NCBI GenBank assembly: GCA_029260755.1
Contig: JAJDCQ010000076.1
Span: 1 to 44,466 of the forward strand
Source of the DNA: Planctomycetota bacterium
Lineage (GTDB): Bacteria; Planctomycetota; J058; JAJDCQ01
DNA length: 44,466 bases
Direction of reading: 5' to 3'
The position numbers and the translations under genes were made by a program. Shown here one piece after another: positions 1-7,487 of the stretch. Positions within the stretch are counted from its first letter, which is position 1, and each line of letters begins with the position of its first letter. Under the pieces are notes generated by a model. It worked only from the letters and a program-made list of their open reading frames with translations, was not told the origin of the DNA and made no database searches.

Positions 1-500
1 CCACCGCGGTCAGCGAGTGATCGCACGGTTCGCCGACATCGCGACCCGGTACTCTGCACTCCGCGGGGCGGCAGGCACAGGACGGCACGACTCTCGCCCG
101 ACGGTCCGCACGTGGATCGGCCCTCCCGCTCCATGAGCGAAGCGATGGCCGACCGGAGTGGACGAGCCGCCTGACCCCAAGGTGGGCTCGGCCTTGCGGG
201 CTCATGCCGGGCAGGTGGAAGCGGCCTGGCTCGTCGAGGGGAGCGTCGCCGAGGGACGAAGAAGCCCGCTACCACGACCTCGGGTGACGGCCCCAGATCA
301 GCTCGGGAGCAGGTCGCCTCGTCTCCGACCGGTCGCCGCCCCTTTGCGTCGCATCGAGGCGGTCAGGTTCGATTCGCGGTCGGCGCTCTCGACCGAACCT
401 CGGATCCTATCGCTGCGAGCCAGCCCGCGGGGTCCTGTCCCGTGGGCGTGGCGTACGGGTCGCTATCCATCCGCGGGCGACGTTGCTCGGGCCGCCTCTA

Positions 501-895
501 TTGCACCGTGCAACTCCGCGTCGAGGGGGTCGTCGGGTCACGACCGGCGCGAAGGCCCTGGTCTTTCGCGCCGTGCGAGGACGGCGGCGGAGGGACCGCG
601 AGAACCGGGCGATCCGCGGTTGCCGTCGAGAAGCGTTTGCACCGTGCAACTCCGAGGTGAGGCCTCGATCGCGGTGCGGACCCGAACTTCTCGTACCGTG
701 CGAGGATCGGGTGCGCGATGGGATCTCGAGAACCGGGCGATCCAGGGGCGCCGTCGAGAAGCGTTTTGCACCGTGCAACTCCGAGGTGAGGCCTCGATCG
801 CGGTGCGGACCCGAACTTCTCGCACCGTGCGAGGAGATCGGGTGTGCGACGGGACCTCGAGAACCGGGCGACCCGCGGGCTTTTCCGTCGAGAGG
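501..895. repeat. tandem array of ~130-bp units with palindromic boxes
   Basis: Three units begin at 501, 637 and 766 with TTGCACCGTGCAACTCC, giving periods of 136 and 129 bp. Units 2 and 3 are nearly identical over their first ~70 bases; unit 1 is more diverged. Each unit opens with the palindrome TTGCAC-C-GTGCAA. About 50 bp later comes a related palindrome, CTCGCAC-C-GTGCGAG in unit 3, degenerate in units 1 and 2. Each unit closes with GAGAACCGGGCGA followed by a CCGTCGAGA box. The function is unknown; it could be a protein-binding array or a decaying satellite. Confidence 0.8.
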
Positions 896-985
896 TGCTC
901 GTTCTCTTGCCCGCCGGCTCCGCCTTACGCCCGGTGCCGACCGCGGATCGAGCCTCCTCGGCTCCATGAGCGGTCGCTATCGCGA

Positions 986-1013
986 ACATCTGACATCTGA
1001 CATCTGAGACCTG
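986..1013. repeat. heptamer microrepeat ACATCTG
   Basis: Three perfect ACATCTG heptamers are followed by the variant AGACCTG. It is a short slippage-type repeat with no visible gene context. Confidence 0.85.
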
Positions 1014-1151
1014 ACCCCTCTTTCCGCTCTCTCGCGTGAGGCCGGGCGACACGGTGCGGCGCGAACGGTGGGGCGCGAACGGCGGCGGGGTCCGTGACGG
1101 GATCGAGCTCGGTCTGGCGCGGTGTTGCGGGGGGCGCTTAGAATCGCGCGC

Positions 1152-2267
1152 ATGTCGAGCCTCCGTGTTCATTCCCTCCTCGTTGCGACTCTGGCCGTTG
1201 GGCTGCTTCTCGCGGGGCCTTCGGTGGCGCTGGGTCAGGAGCTGGCGCCGGAGCAGCCGGATCAGCCGTCGCTCGACCCGGAGGCCCGGTTCCAGGCCGC
1301 TCTCGAGCTCCAGACCGAGGGCCGTTACCTCGACGCGGCGAAGGCCTACCGCGAGCTCTTCCACGCGACCGACTCCGAGGACCCGGCCGACGATGCGCTC
1401 CGGCAGAAGACGGTCTTCCACATGGCTCAGTCGCTGATGTTCGCCGCTCGTTACGAAGACGCCCTCCGCAACTTCGCCGAGCTCATCTCGCGGTGGCCCG
1501 GGACGCGGCGGGCTCGGACCGCCCACGAGTACATCATGCGGCTCGAGCCGCATCGGGCGACGAAGTTCCGGGCGCTGATCGTGCGTGACGAGGCGTTGCG
1601 GCTGCGCGCGACCGGCGACCATGCGGGCGCGTTCGTCCGGCTCAAGGAGGCCCTCGAGGACGGCGTCCCCGATGTGATCTACCACGAGCTCGAGAACAAC
1701 GCCGCCCAGTGCGCCATGTCGCTCCGCCTCTGGGAGGAGGCGGCCGTGCGGTTCGAGCGGGCGGCCGAGGGCCTCGAGCCCGACGTCCGCGAGGAGACGC
1801 ACGCCCTCGCCGAGGTGGCTCGGCGCTACGTCCTGCGGCGGCGCCTGTGCACCCTCGGCCTCGCCGTCCTCGTCGCGCTCGTTCCCGTTCCGTTTCTCGT
1901 CGCGCGCCCGGGCACGTTCCGGCCGGGCGGCGGACTGAGCAAGGCGCTTCCGTTCGTCGTCATCGGGTGGCTCGCGACGCTCCTCGTCCTCGCCGTCGTC
2001 GGTCCGCTCCTCGGGACGCAGCACGATCAGGAGTATCCGATGGAGCAGTCCGATACCCTCGGCCTGCTCGTCGCGATTCTCCCCGCCCTCGTCCTCACGA
2101 CGCTGCTCGGGCACGCGGTCGGGCGCCGCGGCGTCCGCGCGCCGCTCGGGATCCTCGCCACACTCGCCTACGCGCTGGCGACGGTCGGCGGGTGCGTCCT
2201 CGTCTGGCTCTACGTCGCGAACTTCTTCCCGGCCCTCGGCATTGCCGGGGACGCGCACGCCCACTGA
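1152..2267 (+). CDS. TPR-containing membrane protein
   Basis: A 371-residue protein of unknown function. It begins with a signal peptide or anchor (about residues 1-28, ending ALGQE). Tetratricopeptide-like helices follow at about 45-130 (for example AALELQTEGRYLDAAKAYREL) and about 160-215. Four hydrophobic segments fill the last ~130 residues (LGLAVLVALVPVPFLVA and three more), so the TPR part probably faces the periplasm and is held by a C-terminal membrane bundle. ATG 1152 is chosen because it opens the signal peptide; the upstream in-frame start at 1122 adds ten unremarkable residues. No Shine-Dalgarno site is visible, and TAGAAT lies eight bases upstream, so the mRNA could be leaderless. 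The next gene starts 16 bp after the stop. Confidence 0.75.
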   Translation: MSSLRVHSLLVATLAVGLLLAGPSVALGQELAPEQPDQPSLDPEARFQAALELQTEGRYLDAAKAYRELFHATDSEDPADDALRQKTVFHMAQSLMFAARYEDALRNFAELISRWPGTRRARTAHEYIMRLEPHRATKFRALIVRDEALRLRATGDHAGAFVRLKEALEDGVPDVIYHELENNAAQCAMSLRLWEEAAVRFERAAEGLEPDVREETHALAEVARRYVLRRRLCTLGLAVLVALVPVPFLVARPGTFRPGGGLSKALPFVVIGWLATLLVLAVVGPLLGTQHDQEYPMEQSDTLGLLVAILPALVLTTLLGHAVGRRGVRAPLGILATLAYALATVGGCVLVWLYVANFFPALGIAGDAHAH

Positions 2268-2283
2268 GGCGGAGACGATCCTC

Positions 2284-2625
2284 ATGACTCACGACCACGA
2301 CGACCTCCTCGACGAGCGCCTTCGCCGCGCGCTCGCTCCGTTCGCCTCGGGCGACGCCGACGCGGGGGACGCCGAGATCGCCGAGGCCGGAGCGCGGCCC
2401 CGCGGTCGGATCCTCCGGATGCGGATGGGCTTCAACCCGAACTCGTCCTCGGTCGGCACGACCGTCGTCGTCTTCCTCTGGACGATGATCGGCGCCTCGA
2501 CCGTCCTCGCCGCGACGGCGGGTCTCCTCGCCTATCGCTTCGCGAACGCGGGCGCCTCGCCCGATGAGGCGGACGAGGGCGGCGGCGGCGAAGGGGCCGG
2601 CGGCGAAGAGGAGGCCGCGGCGTGA
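2284..2625 (+). CDS. small single-pass membrane protein
   Basis: A 113-residue protein I do not recognise. It has an acidic, charged N-terminal half (MTHDHDDLLDERL...), one transmembrane helix at about residues 60-88 (VVVFLWTMIGASTVLAAT), and a Gly/Glu/Ala-rich tail. It begins 16 bp after the TPR protein. Its TGA stop overlaps the GTG start of the radical SAM gene (GTGA, 2622-2625), so the two are probably translationally coupled. ATG 2284 is preferred over the in-frame ATG 2242, which lies inside the upstream gene. Position and coupling suggest a membrane partner for its neighbours, which is inference only. Confidence 0.7.
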   Translation: MTHDHDDLLDERLRRALAPFASGDADAGDAEIAEAGARPRGRILRMRMGFNPNSSSVGTTVVVFLWTMIGASTVLAATAGLLAYRFANAGASPDEADEGGGGEGAGGEEEAAA

Positions 2626-3866
2626 GCGGGCGCCCACCACGCTGGCGCTACGAGCGCTTCGGCGGGATCATCGCGCTCGAGGATCCGCCGGTCCTCGCCC
2701 ACGTCGATCGCGACTTCATCCGCGGCGTCGGCATCGCGCCGTCCCCGCTGTGGGAGCGGGCCGACGCCGACGAGGCCGCCGGGGAGGCGGACGTCGAGCA
2801 CCTGAGCGGGCCGGTCGAGGTGCACCTCACCCTGACCCGGCGCTGCCCGATGAAGTGCGACCACTGCTACACCGACAGCGGCCCCGAGGCGACCGACGAG
2901 CGGAGCACGGCCGACCTCCGCGACGAGATCGACGCCCTCGCCGAGGCGGGCGTCTTTCATCTCGCGATGGGCGGCGGCGAGCCGCTCCTCCGCGACGATC
3001 TGATCGAGGTCGCCCGCCACGCGCGCGCCCGCGGCGTCGTCCCGAACCTGACGACGACCGGCGCCGGCCTCACCCCGGCGAAGGCCGCGGCGATGGCGGG
3101 GCTCTTCGGCAAGGTGAACCTCTCGGTCGACGGCGTCCGCGAGGGCCTGCGCCGCGTCTTCGGCGAGGACAAGACGAGCCACGCCGAGCGGGCCGCGCCG
3201 ATCCTGCGGGCGGCCGGCGTCGCCTTCGGCCTCAACGTCGTCGTGACGCGCGAGACGTTCGATCACCTCGACGAGGTGGTCGCCTGGGCGTCGCGTGAGG
3301 GCGCCGAGGACGTCGAGCTGCTCCGGTTCAAGCCGGCCGGTCGCGGGCGCGATGTCTATCTGCGCCACCGCCTCGACGAGCCGCGCCGGCGCGCCCTCTT
3401 CCCGCGGGTGCTCGAGCTCATGCGCCGGCATCGCGTGCCGCTCAAGCTCGACTGCAGCAGCGCCCCGTTCGTCGCCGTCCACGCGCCCGACCGCGAGCGG
3501 ATGGATCAGTTCGATGTCGTCGGCTGCATCGGCGGGATGTCGCTCGCCGGGATCGACGCCGACGGGACCTTCAGCGCCTGCTCGTTCTACCCGGGGCGTG
3601 GCGAGGCGGGGCGCGAGCTCCCCGAGCGCTGGGAGAGCTCGGAGGCCTTCGCCGAGTTCCGCCGCTACACGAAGGCGCCGCCCGAGCCGTGCGCCGGCTG
3701 CGCCTACCTCGAGACGTGCCGCGGCGGCTGCCGCGCGGTGGCGCGCTTCCTGACCGACTCCGTCGACGCGCCCGACCCCGAGTGCCTCGCCGTGGCGGCC
3801 TGGCATCGCGAGCGCGGGCTGCCCGACCTCGGCGGCGACGATGCCGTGGCCCGCGTCGAGGTCTGA
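2622..3866 (+). CDS. radical SAM/SPASM domain protein
   Basis: A 414-residue radical SAM enzyme. The [4Fe-4S]-SAM motif CPMKCDHC (C75, C79, C82) is the canonical CX3CX2C, and GGGEPL follows as the SAM-contacting GGE motif. The C-terminal third is a SPASM-type auxiliary-cluster domain with Cys in VGCIGG, FSACSFYP, CAGCAYLETCRGGC and DPECL. This layout is shared by peptide-modifying maturases such as PqqE and anaerobic SCO-peptide enzymes, and by AhbC/AhbD/NirJ haem-pathway enzymes. The terminal DPEC and RGGC boxes look closest to the latter, but the substrate cannot be read from sequence. About 65 residues precede the radical SAM core. The GTG start overlaps the upstream stop. No short Cys- or Ser-rich precursor peptide gene is visible next to it. 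Confidence 0.88.
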   Translation: MSGRPPRWRYERFGGIIALEDPPVLAHVDRDFIRGVGIAPSPLWERADADEAAGEADVEHLSGPVEVHLTLTRRCPMKCDHCYTDSGPEATDERSTADLRDEIDALAEAGVFHLAMGGGEPLLRDDLIEVARHARARGVVPNLTTTGAGLTPAKAAAMAGLFGKVNLSVDGVREGLRRVFGEDKTSHAERAAPILRAAGVAFGLNVVVTRETFDHLDEVVAWASREGAEDVELLRFKPAGRGRDVYLRHRLDEPRRRALFPRVLELMRRHRVPLKLDCSSAPFVAVHAPDRERMDQFDVVGCIGGMSLAGIDADGTFSACSFYPGRGEAGRELPERWESSEAFAEFRRYTKAPPEPCAGCAYLETCRGGCRAVARFLTDSVDAPDPECLAVAAWHRERGLPDLGGDDAVARVEV

Positions 3867-3871
3867 GCGGC

Positions 3872-4432
3872 GTGCCGCGCGCGCGGCCCGCGCACGTCGA
3901 CGTGATGCCCGGCCTCGCCCTTCCGATCGTCGGCGTCCTCGCCCGGGACGACTCGACCCACGCCTGGGCGCGGGAGCGGGTCGCCGCGGCGCTCGGCGCC
4001 GTCGTCGACGAGGGTGGTCCGTGGCCGTTCGAGGCGACCGACTACTACGCCGCGGAGAGCGGGACGCCGCTCGCGCGGCGCTTCCTGGCGCTCGGCGAGC
4101 GGGTGTCGCCGGGCCGCCTCGCCGATCTGAAGCTCGCGACCGGGGCGATCGAGGCCGAGGCCGCGCGCGTCCTCGGGCCGGCCGTGGGCGTTGCCCGCCC
4201 GTTGAATCTCGACCCGGGCCTGCTCGATCCGCGGCGCCTCGTCCTCGCATCGACGAAGGATCGCAGTCAGCGGATCTGGCTCCGCGATGGCATCTATGCC
4301 GAGGTGACGCTCCTCTACCGGTCTGGCGGCTGGGAGGCGCTCCCGTGGACGTTCCCCGACTTCCGGGCGGGGCGCTACGACGAGTTCCTCGATCGGTGTC
4401 GACGTCGCGTCCTCGACGCCGATCAGGCCTGA
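3872..4432 (+). CDS. DUF4416 family protein
   Basis: A protein of about 186 residues matching the DUF4416 family. Characteristic stretches are LPIVGVLARDD near the N-terminus, FEATDYYAAESGTPLARRFL, a LADLKLATGAIE segment, LNLDPGLLDPRRLVLASTKD, and RIWLRDGIYAEVTLLYRSG ending in LPWTFPDF. The family has no established biochemical role. The start is uncertain: GTG 3872 follows a GAGG at a plausible distance and sits 5 bp after the radical SAM stop, whereas ATG 3905 would trim 11 residues. The last 10 bp overlap the 3' end of the convergent photolyase gene. Its position suggests the same operon as the radical SAM gene. Confidence 0.82.
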   Translation: MPRARPAHVDVMPGLALPIVGVLARDDSTHAWARERVAAALGAVVDEGGPWPFEATDYYAAESGTPLARRFLALGERVSPGRLADLKLATGAIEAEAARVLGPAVGVARPLNLDPGLLDPRRLVLASTKDRSQRIWLRDGIYAEVTLLYRSGGWEALPWTFPDFRAGRYDEFLDRCRRRVLDADQA

Positions 4433-5877
4433 GCGGCCGCCGCCTCCTTCATCGTCGCGAGGGCGGCCAGCGCCCGCTGGCGCGCCTCGCGGTGATCGAC
4501 GATCGGCTCGGGGTAGTCGACGCCGAGCCGGACGCCCGCCGCGGCGAGGGTCTCGGACGAGGCGCGCCCCGGCTCGTGGATCGACGAGCCGGGCAGGCGC
4601 GCCAGCTCGGGGACCCAGCGCCGGACGTACTCTCCGTCGGGATCCCAGCGTCTGCCCTGCTTCACCGGGTCGAAGATCCGGAAGTAGGGCGCCGCGTCCG
4701 CGCCGCAGCCGCTCACCCATTGCCAGCCGAGGGTGTTGTTCGCGAGGTCGGCGTCGACGAGGTTCTCCCAGAACCAGGCGGCTCCGTGCTTCCACGAGAT
4801 GAGGAGGTCCTTCACGAGGAAGCTGGCGACGACCATGCGGACGCGGTTGTGCACGAATCCCGACGCCCGGAGCTGGCGCATTCCCGCATCGACGAACGGG
4901 TAGCCTGTCTCGCCGCGCTGCCATGCCCGGAGCCCGGACGGGTCGTCGCGCCAGGGGAAGGTCTCGAACGACTCCCGGAGCGGGGCGTCGGGGGTGTCGG
5001 GGAACGCGACCAGGAGCGCCTCGGCGAACTCGCGCCAGATGAGCTGCCGCCGCCAGCTCTCGACGCCGCGGCGCGCCTTCGGGTCCCGGCGGAGCGCCTG
5101 GCCGGCCGCGTGCCACGCCCGATGCGGGGAGACCTCACCCCAGTGGAGATGCGGGGAGAGCGACGAGGTGCCGCCCGGGCGCGCCGGGAGGTCGCGATCC
5201 TCGGCGTAGGCGAAGACGCCGTCGCCGACGAAGCGCTCGAGCGCGGCGAGGGCGCCGGCCTCGCCCGGCGTCCAGGCCTCGCGGAGCCCCTCGGCCCCGT
5301 CGACCGCGGGGAGGAGCCCGAGGTCGCTCACCTCGAGGGTGGCGACGTCCGTCGGCGCCGGCCGGAGCCGGGACGGCGCGCTCCGTGGCGCGCGGGGCTC
5401 GGCGCGAGCGAGGCAGGCGCGCCAGAACGGGGTGAACACCTGGTAGGGGCCGCCCGTCCTGGTCCGGACCGAGCCGGGCGGGAAGAGATGGCCCCCGTGC
5501 TCGATCCGCGTGGCGATCCCGGCCGCGGCGAGGCGGCGCGTCGCCTCGGCGTCGGTCGGGGACGCGTCGCTCGTCGCGTTCCACGCGACGGCGGTCGCGC
5601 CGGTTCGTTCGCAGACGTCGAGGAGCTCCTCGATGGCGTCGCCCCGGCGGAGCACCAGTCGGCTCCCGAGCGCTTCGAGGGAGGTTGCCAGCGCTTCGAG
5701 CGAGTGATGGAGCCACCAGCGGGCGGCCGCGCCGGGCGACCAGGCATCCTCGAGCGGCGGCCGCCCGACGAACACGGGGATCACCGGGCCGCCCCGCTCC
5801 GCACCGGCGAGGAGGGCGGGGTTGTCCTCGATCCTCAGGTCGCGCCGGAGCCAGACGATCGTGGCGTCACCCGTCAC
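4423..5877 (-). CDS. phrB: deoxyribodipyrimidine photo-lyase (class I CPD photolyase)
   Basis: This 484-residue flavoenzyme uses blue light to split cyclobutane pyrimidine dimers. The N-terminal antenna-binding Rossmann domain opens IVWLRRDLRIEDNPAL. The FAD-binding helical domain carries WRRQLIWREF, TGYPFVDAGMRQL, HNRVRMVVASFLVKDLL and DADLANNTLGWQW, then DAAPYFRIFDPVKQG. The electron-transfer tryptophans corresponding to E. coli W306, W359 and W382 are present as W309, W362 and W385, so the enzyme looks functional. The start is GTG. A 373-bp repeat-bearing gap separates it from the epimerase-like gene upstream on the same strand. Its presence near a CarH-type regulator fits light-induced DNA repair. 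Confidence 0.95.
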   Translation of the reverse strand: MTGDATIVWLRRDLRIEDNPALLAGAERGGPVIPVFVGRPPLEDAWSPGAAARWWLHHSLEALATSLEALGSRLVLRRGDAIEELLDVCERTGATAVAWNATSDASPTDAEATRRLAAAGIATRIEHGGHLFPPGSVRTRTGGPYQVFTPFWRACLARAEPRAPRSAPSRLRPAPTDVATLEVSDLGLLPAVDGAEGLREAWTPGEAGALAALERFVGDGVFAYAEDRDLPARPGGTSSLSPHLHWGEVSPHRAWHAAGQALRRDPKARRGVESWRRQLIWREFAEALLVAFPDTPDAPLRESFETFPWRDDPSGLRAWQRGETGYPFVDAGMRQLRASGFVHNRVRMVVASFLVKDLLISWKHGAAWFWENLVDADLANNTLGWQWVSGCGADAAPYFRIFDPVKQGRRWDPDGEYVRRWVPELARLPGSSIHEPGRASSETLAAAGVRLGVDYPEPIVDHREARQRALAALATMKEAAAAQA

Positions 5878-5991
5878 CGGTCGCGCTCGCCTCGGCCGTG
5901 TTTGGTGGGGGGTGCGCGGCGCGCGTGGGGTCGCGCGCGGCGCACGGAGGATCGGGGAAGGGATGGGGCTTCAGGGTAAGGAGGACCACCA

Positions 5992-6046
5992 CCGACCAGC
6001 TCCGCTCGTGGCATGCCCGTAACACACGGGCTCACCAGCCGGTCGG
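5992..6046 (+). repeat. structured hairpin element, copy 1
   Basis: The outer stem is CCGACCAGCT pairing with AGCCGGTCGG, one wobble in ten pairs. The inner stem is GCCCGT (6015-6020) pairing with ACGGGC (6026-6031) around loop AACAC. Conserved single-stranded boxes CCGCTCG and CACCAG match copy 2. Confidence 0.75.
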
Positions 6047-6107
6047 CAGTGGGCCTGTCTCTCTCTGCGCGGGAGGGCCTCCGCCCCGCGCCGTGGAGGT
6101 GCCCATT

Positions 6108-6165
6108 CCTGGCCGGCTCCGCTCGCGGAGGGTACGCAACGCGCGCACCCCACCAGCCGACCAGG
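6108..6165 (+). repeat. structured hairpin element, copy 2
   Basis: The outer stem is CCTGGCCGGCT (6108-6118) pairing with AGCCGACCAGG (6155-6165), with one wobble. The inner stem is GGGTACGC (6130-6137) pairing with GCGCACCC (6143-6150) around loop AACGC. The stem sequences differ from copy 1 while pairing is kept. Confidence 0.75.
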
Positions 6166-6250
6166 CATGGACTCGAGCTCTCTCTATGGGCGCTGCGCGG
6201 CGTCGCCGTGCACCCGCTTCGTATCCTCGCGCCGAAGTGGCTCGGACTCG

Positions 6251-7291
6251 TCACGATGCCGCCTTCACGACCGCCCCGTCATCGGGCGTCCTGGCGCCGG
6301 TCGCCGGGGTCCCGTCCGGGAGCCCGAGCTCGCTTCGAAGCGCCCCTTCCAGCTCCGGCTCGAGGAACCGGAAGCCGTCGGCGAGCAGCCGTCTCGCCTG
6401 GACGCGCTGCCCGTCGAGGAGGAGCGCCTGGCCCATCTCTCCGAACACCAGCCGGACGACGAAGGCGGGCAGCGGGGCGATCGTCGGGCGCCTCAGCACC
6501 CGGCCGAGCGTCTTCACGAAGTCGATGTTGCGCGCCGGGCTCGGCGCGACCGCGTTCACCGCGCCCGCGACGTGCTCCGCGTGCATCAGGTGGTGAATCG
6601 CCCCGATGAGGTCGTCGAGGGCGATCCAGCTCATCCACTGCTGGCCGCTGCCGACCCGCCCGCCGGCGCCGAGCTTGAACGGCGTCAGCATCTTGGCGAG
6701 GGCGCCGCCGTTCTCGGCGACGACGATTCCGATCCGGAGGTGGACCACGCGGATACCGACGTCGCGTGCCCGGCGCGTCGCGCTCTCCCACTCGCGGCAC
6801 ACCTCGGCGAGGAACCCCTCGCCCGCGGCGGTCGTCTCGTCGACGAGCTCGTCGCCCCGCGATCCGTAGTAGCCGATCGCGTTCGCGCAGATCAGGTAGC
6901 GCGGCTTTCGCTCGAGGCGCGCGAGCGTCTCGCAGAGGAGTCTGGTCCCGTCGATCCGGCTCGAGCGGATCGCCTCCTTGCGCCGGGCGGTCCAGCGCCC
7001 GCCGGCGACGCTCTCGCCCGCGAGGTGGATGACGCCGTCGAGCCCTTCGAGCGCCGACGCGTCGATCTCTCCGCTCGCCGGGTCCCATCGCGCCTCGCGT
7101 TCGCTCGCCGGCTCGCGCCGGACAAGCTTCGTGATCCGGTGACCGCCGCTCGCGAGGAAGGCGCCGAGCGCCTCTCCGACCAGGCCGGATGCGCCGGTCA
7201 TCGCGACCGAGTGGACCTCGCTGCTCGCGCCGTGGCGGTCGAGGTGATCTCGGAGGCGGTGGTGGCGTGCTTCGAAGCGGTTCTCGGTCAT
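6251..7291 (-). CDS. TIGR01777 (YfcH-like) NAD(P)-dependent epimerase-like protein
   Basis: A 346-residue extended short-chain dehydrogenase-type protein of the YfcH/TIGR01777 family with a C-terminal DUF1731 segment. The nucleotide-binding motif is TGASGLVG (residues 32-39). The family signatures HLAGESVAGGRW, SRIDGTRLL and NAIGYYGSRGD (YYG 141-143) are present, and WMSWIALDDLIGAI marks the C-terminal half. The substrate is unknown for the family. The first ~28 residues (RFEARHHRLRDHLDRHG...) resemble the linker found when this domain is fused behind an SRPBCC domain, but no SRPBCC domain is present. Homologues often sit with photolyase and YbgA genes in light-controlled clusters, as here. 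It is read from the promoter at 7350-7379. Confidence 0.9.
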   Translation of the reverse strand: MTENRFEARHHRLRDHLDRHGASSEVHSVAMTGASGLVGEALGAFLASGGHRITKLVRREPASEREARWDPASGEIDASALEGLDGVIHLAGESVAGGRWTARRKEAIRSSRIDGTRLLCETLARLERKPRYLICANAIGYYGSRGDELVDETTAAGEGFLAEVCREWESATRRARDVGIRVVHLRIGIVVAENGGALAKMLTPFKLGAGGRVGSGQQWMSWIALDDLIGAIHHLMHAEHVAGAVNAVAPSPARNIDFVKTLGRVLRRPTIAPLPAFVVRLVFGEMGQALLLDGQRVQARRLLADGFRFLEPELEGALRSELGLPDGTPATGARTPDDGAVVKAAS

Positions 7292-7349
7292 GGGATCTCC
7301 GGGAGGGACGAGAGGTCCTGGTGGGTCCGTCGCTGGTGTCTAGTCCGGC

Positions 7350-7379
7350 AGTGTAGGCGATGCGTCCAGGTTTTGTCAA
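7350..7379 (-). promoter_or_regulatory. predicted sigma-70 promoter for epimerase-like (and photolyase) genes
   Basis: Read on the minus strand, TTGACA (7379-7374) and TACACT (7355-7350) are separated by 18 bp. The -35 box is perfect. Transcription would start about 7343, some 50 bases before the ATG at 7291. Confidence 0.7.
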
Positions 7380-7391
7380 TATATTGTAGAG
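7363..7391 (-). promoter_or_regulatory. predicted CarH operator overlapping the -35 box
   Basis: On the minus strand three elements recur every 11 bp: TCTACA, TTGACA and TGGACG. The first two match TnnACA exactly and the third has one mismatch. This is the spacing and core (nnTnnACAnnn, 11-bp direct repeats) known for Thermus CarH operators, and the second repeat is the -35 box itself, so bound CarH would block RNA polymerase in the dark. Confidence 0.6.
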
Positions 7392-7487
7392 ATTTCGTGC
7401 GTGAGCTGGACTCTTGCCGCTAGTATCGTAGAATCAAGATATTGAGCCAATGATCCGGAGCGATTACTCCCGCGATCTGGACGAGAT

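Larger units (their letters stand above)
1..1151. other. gene-free left flank with repeats
   Basis: I see no convincing gene here. Open frames exist on both strands, but they overlap each other, are rich in Arg, Ser and Pro, match no family I recognise, and run through tandem repeats, as expected of GC-rich non-coding DNA. The stretch holds a three-unit array (501-895) and a 7-bp microrepeat (986-1013). A TAGAAT box at 1139-1144 lies just before the first real gene. Confidence 0.7.
5878..6250. other. intergenic region with twin hairpin elements
   Basis: No gene is supported in this 373-bp gap between the photolyase and epimerase-like genes. It contains two direct copies of a structured element (5992-6046 and 6108-6165) and GC-rich sequence near the photolyase start. 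I see no clear -35/-10 pair for the photolyase, which may be read from the promoter at 7350-7379. Confidence 0.6.

Noticed and set aside
501..895. CRISPR array
   Set aside because: Only three units of ~130 bp with similar interiors, no short repeat/unique spacer pattern and no cas genes.
158..1000. Overlapping long open frames on both strands in the left flank
   Set aside because: They run through the tandem repeat, are Arg/Ser/Pro rich and show no family signature; high GC explains them.
2622..3866. Assignment as a specific RiPP maturase or as AhbD
   Set aside because: Motifs support only radical SAM/SPASM; no precursor peptide or haem-pathway gene is present to decide.
4423..5877. Loss of a photoreduction tryptophan in the photolyase (Phe in ASGFVHNR)
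   Set aside because: Counting along the E. coli sequence shows that position is W338, not W306; the true triad (W309, W362, W385 here) is intact.
5878..6250. Cobalamin riboswitch upstream of the photolyase
   Set aside because: I could not find the conserved B12-box; the visible structures are the twin repeat hairpins.
5685..6609. Open frames across the photolyase-epimerase gap
   Set aside because: They overlap confident genes on the other strand and cross the hairpin repeats; no recognisable protein.
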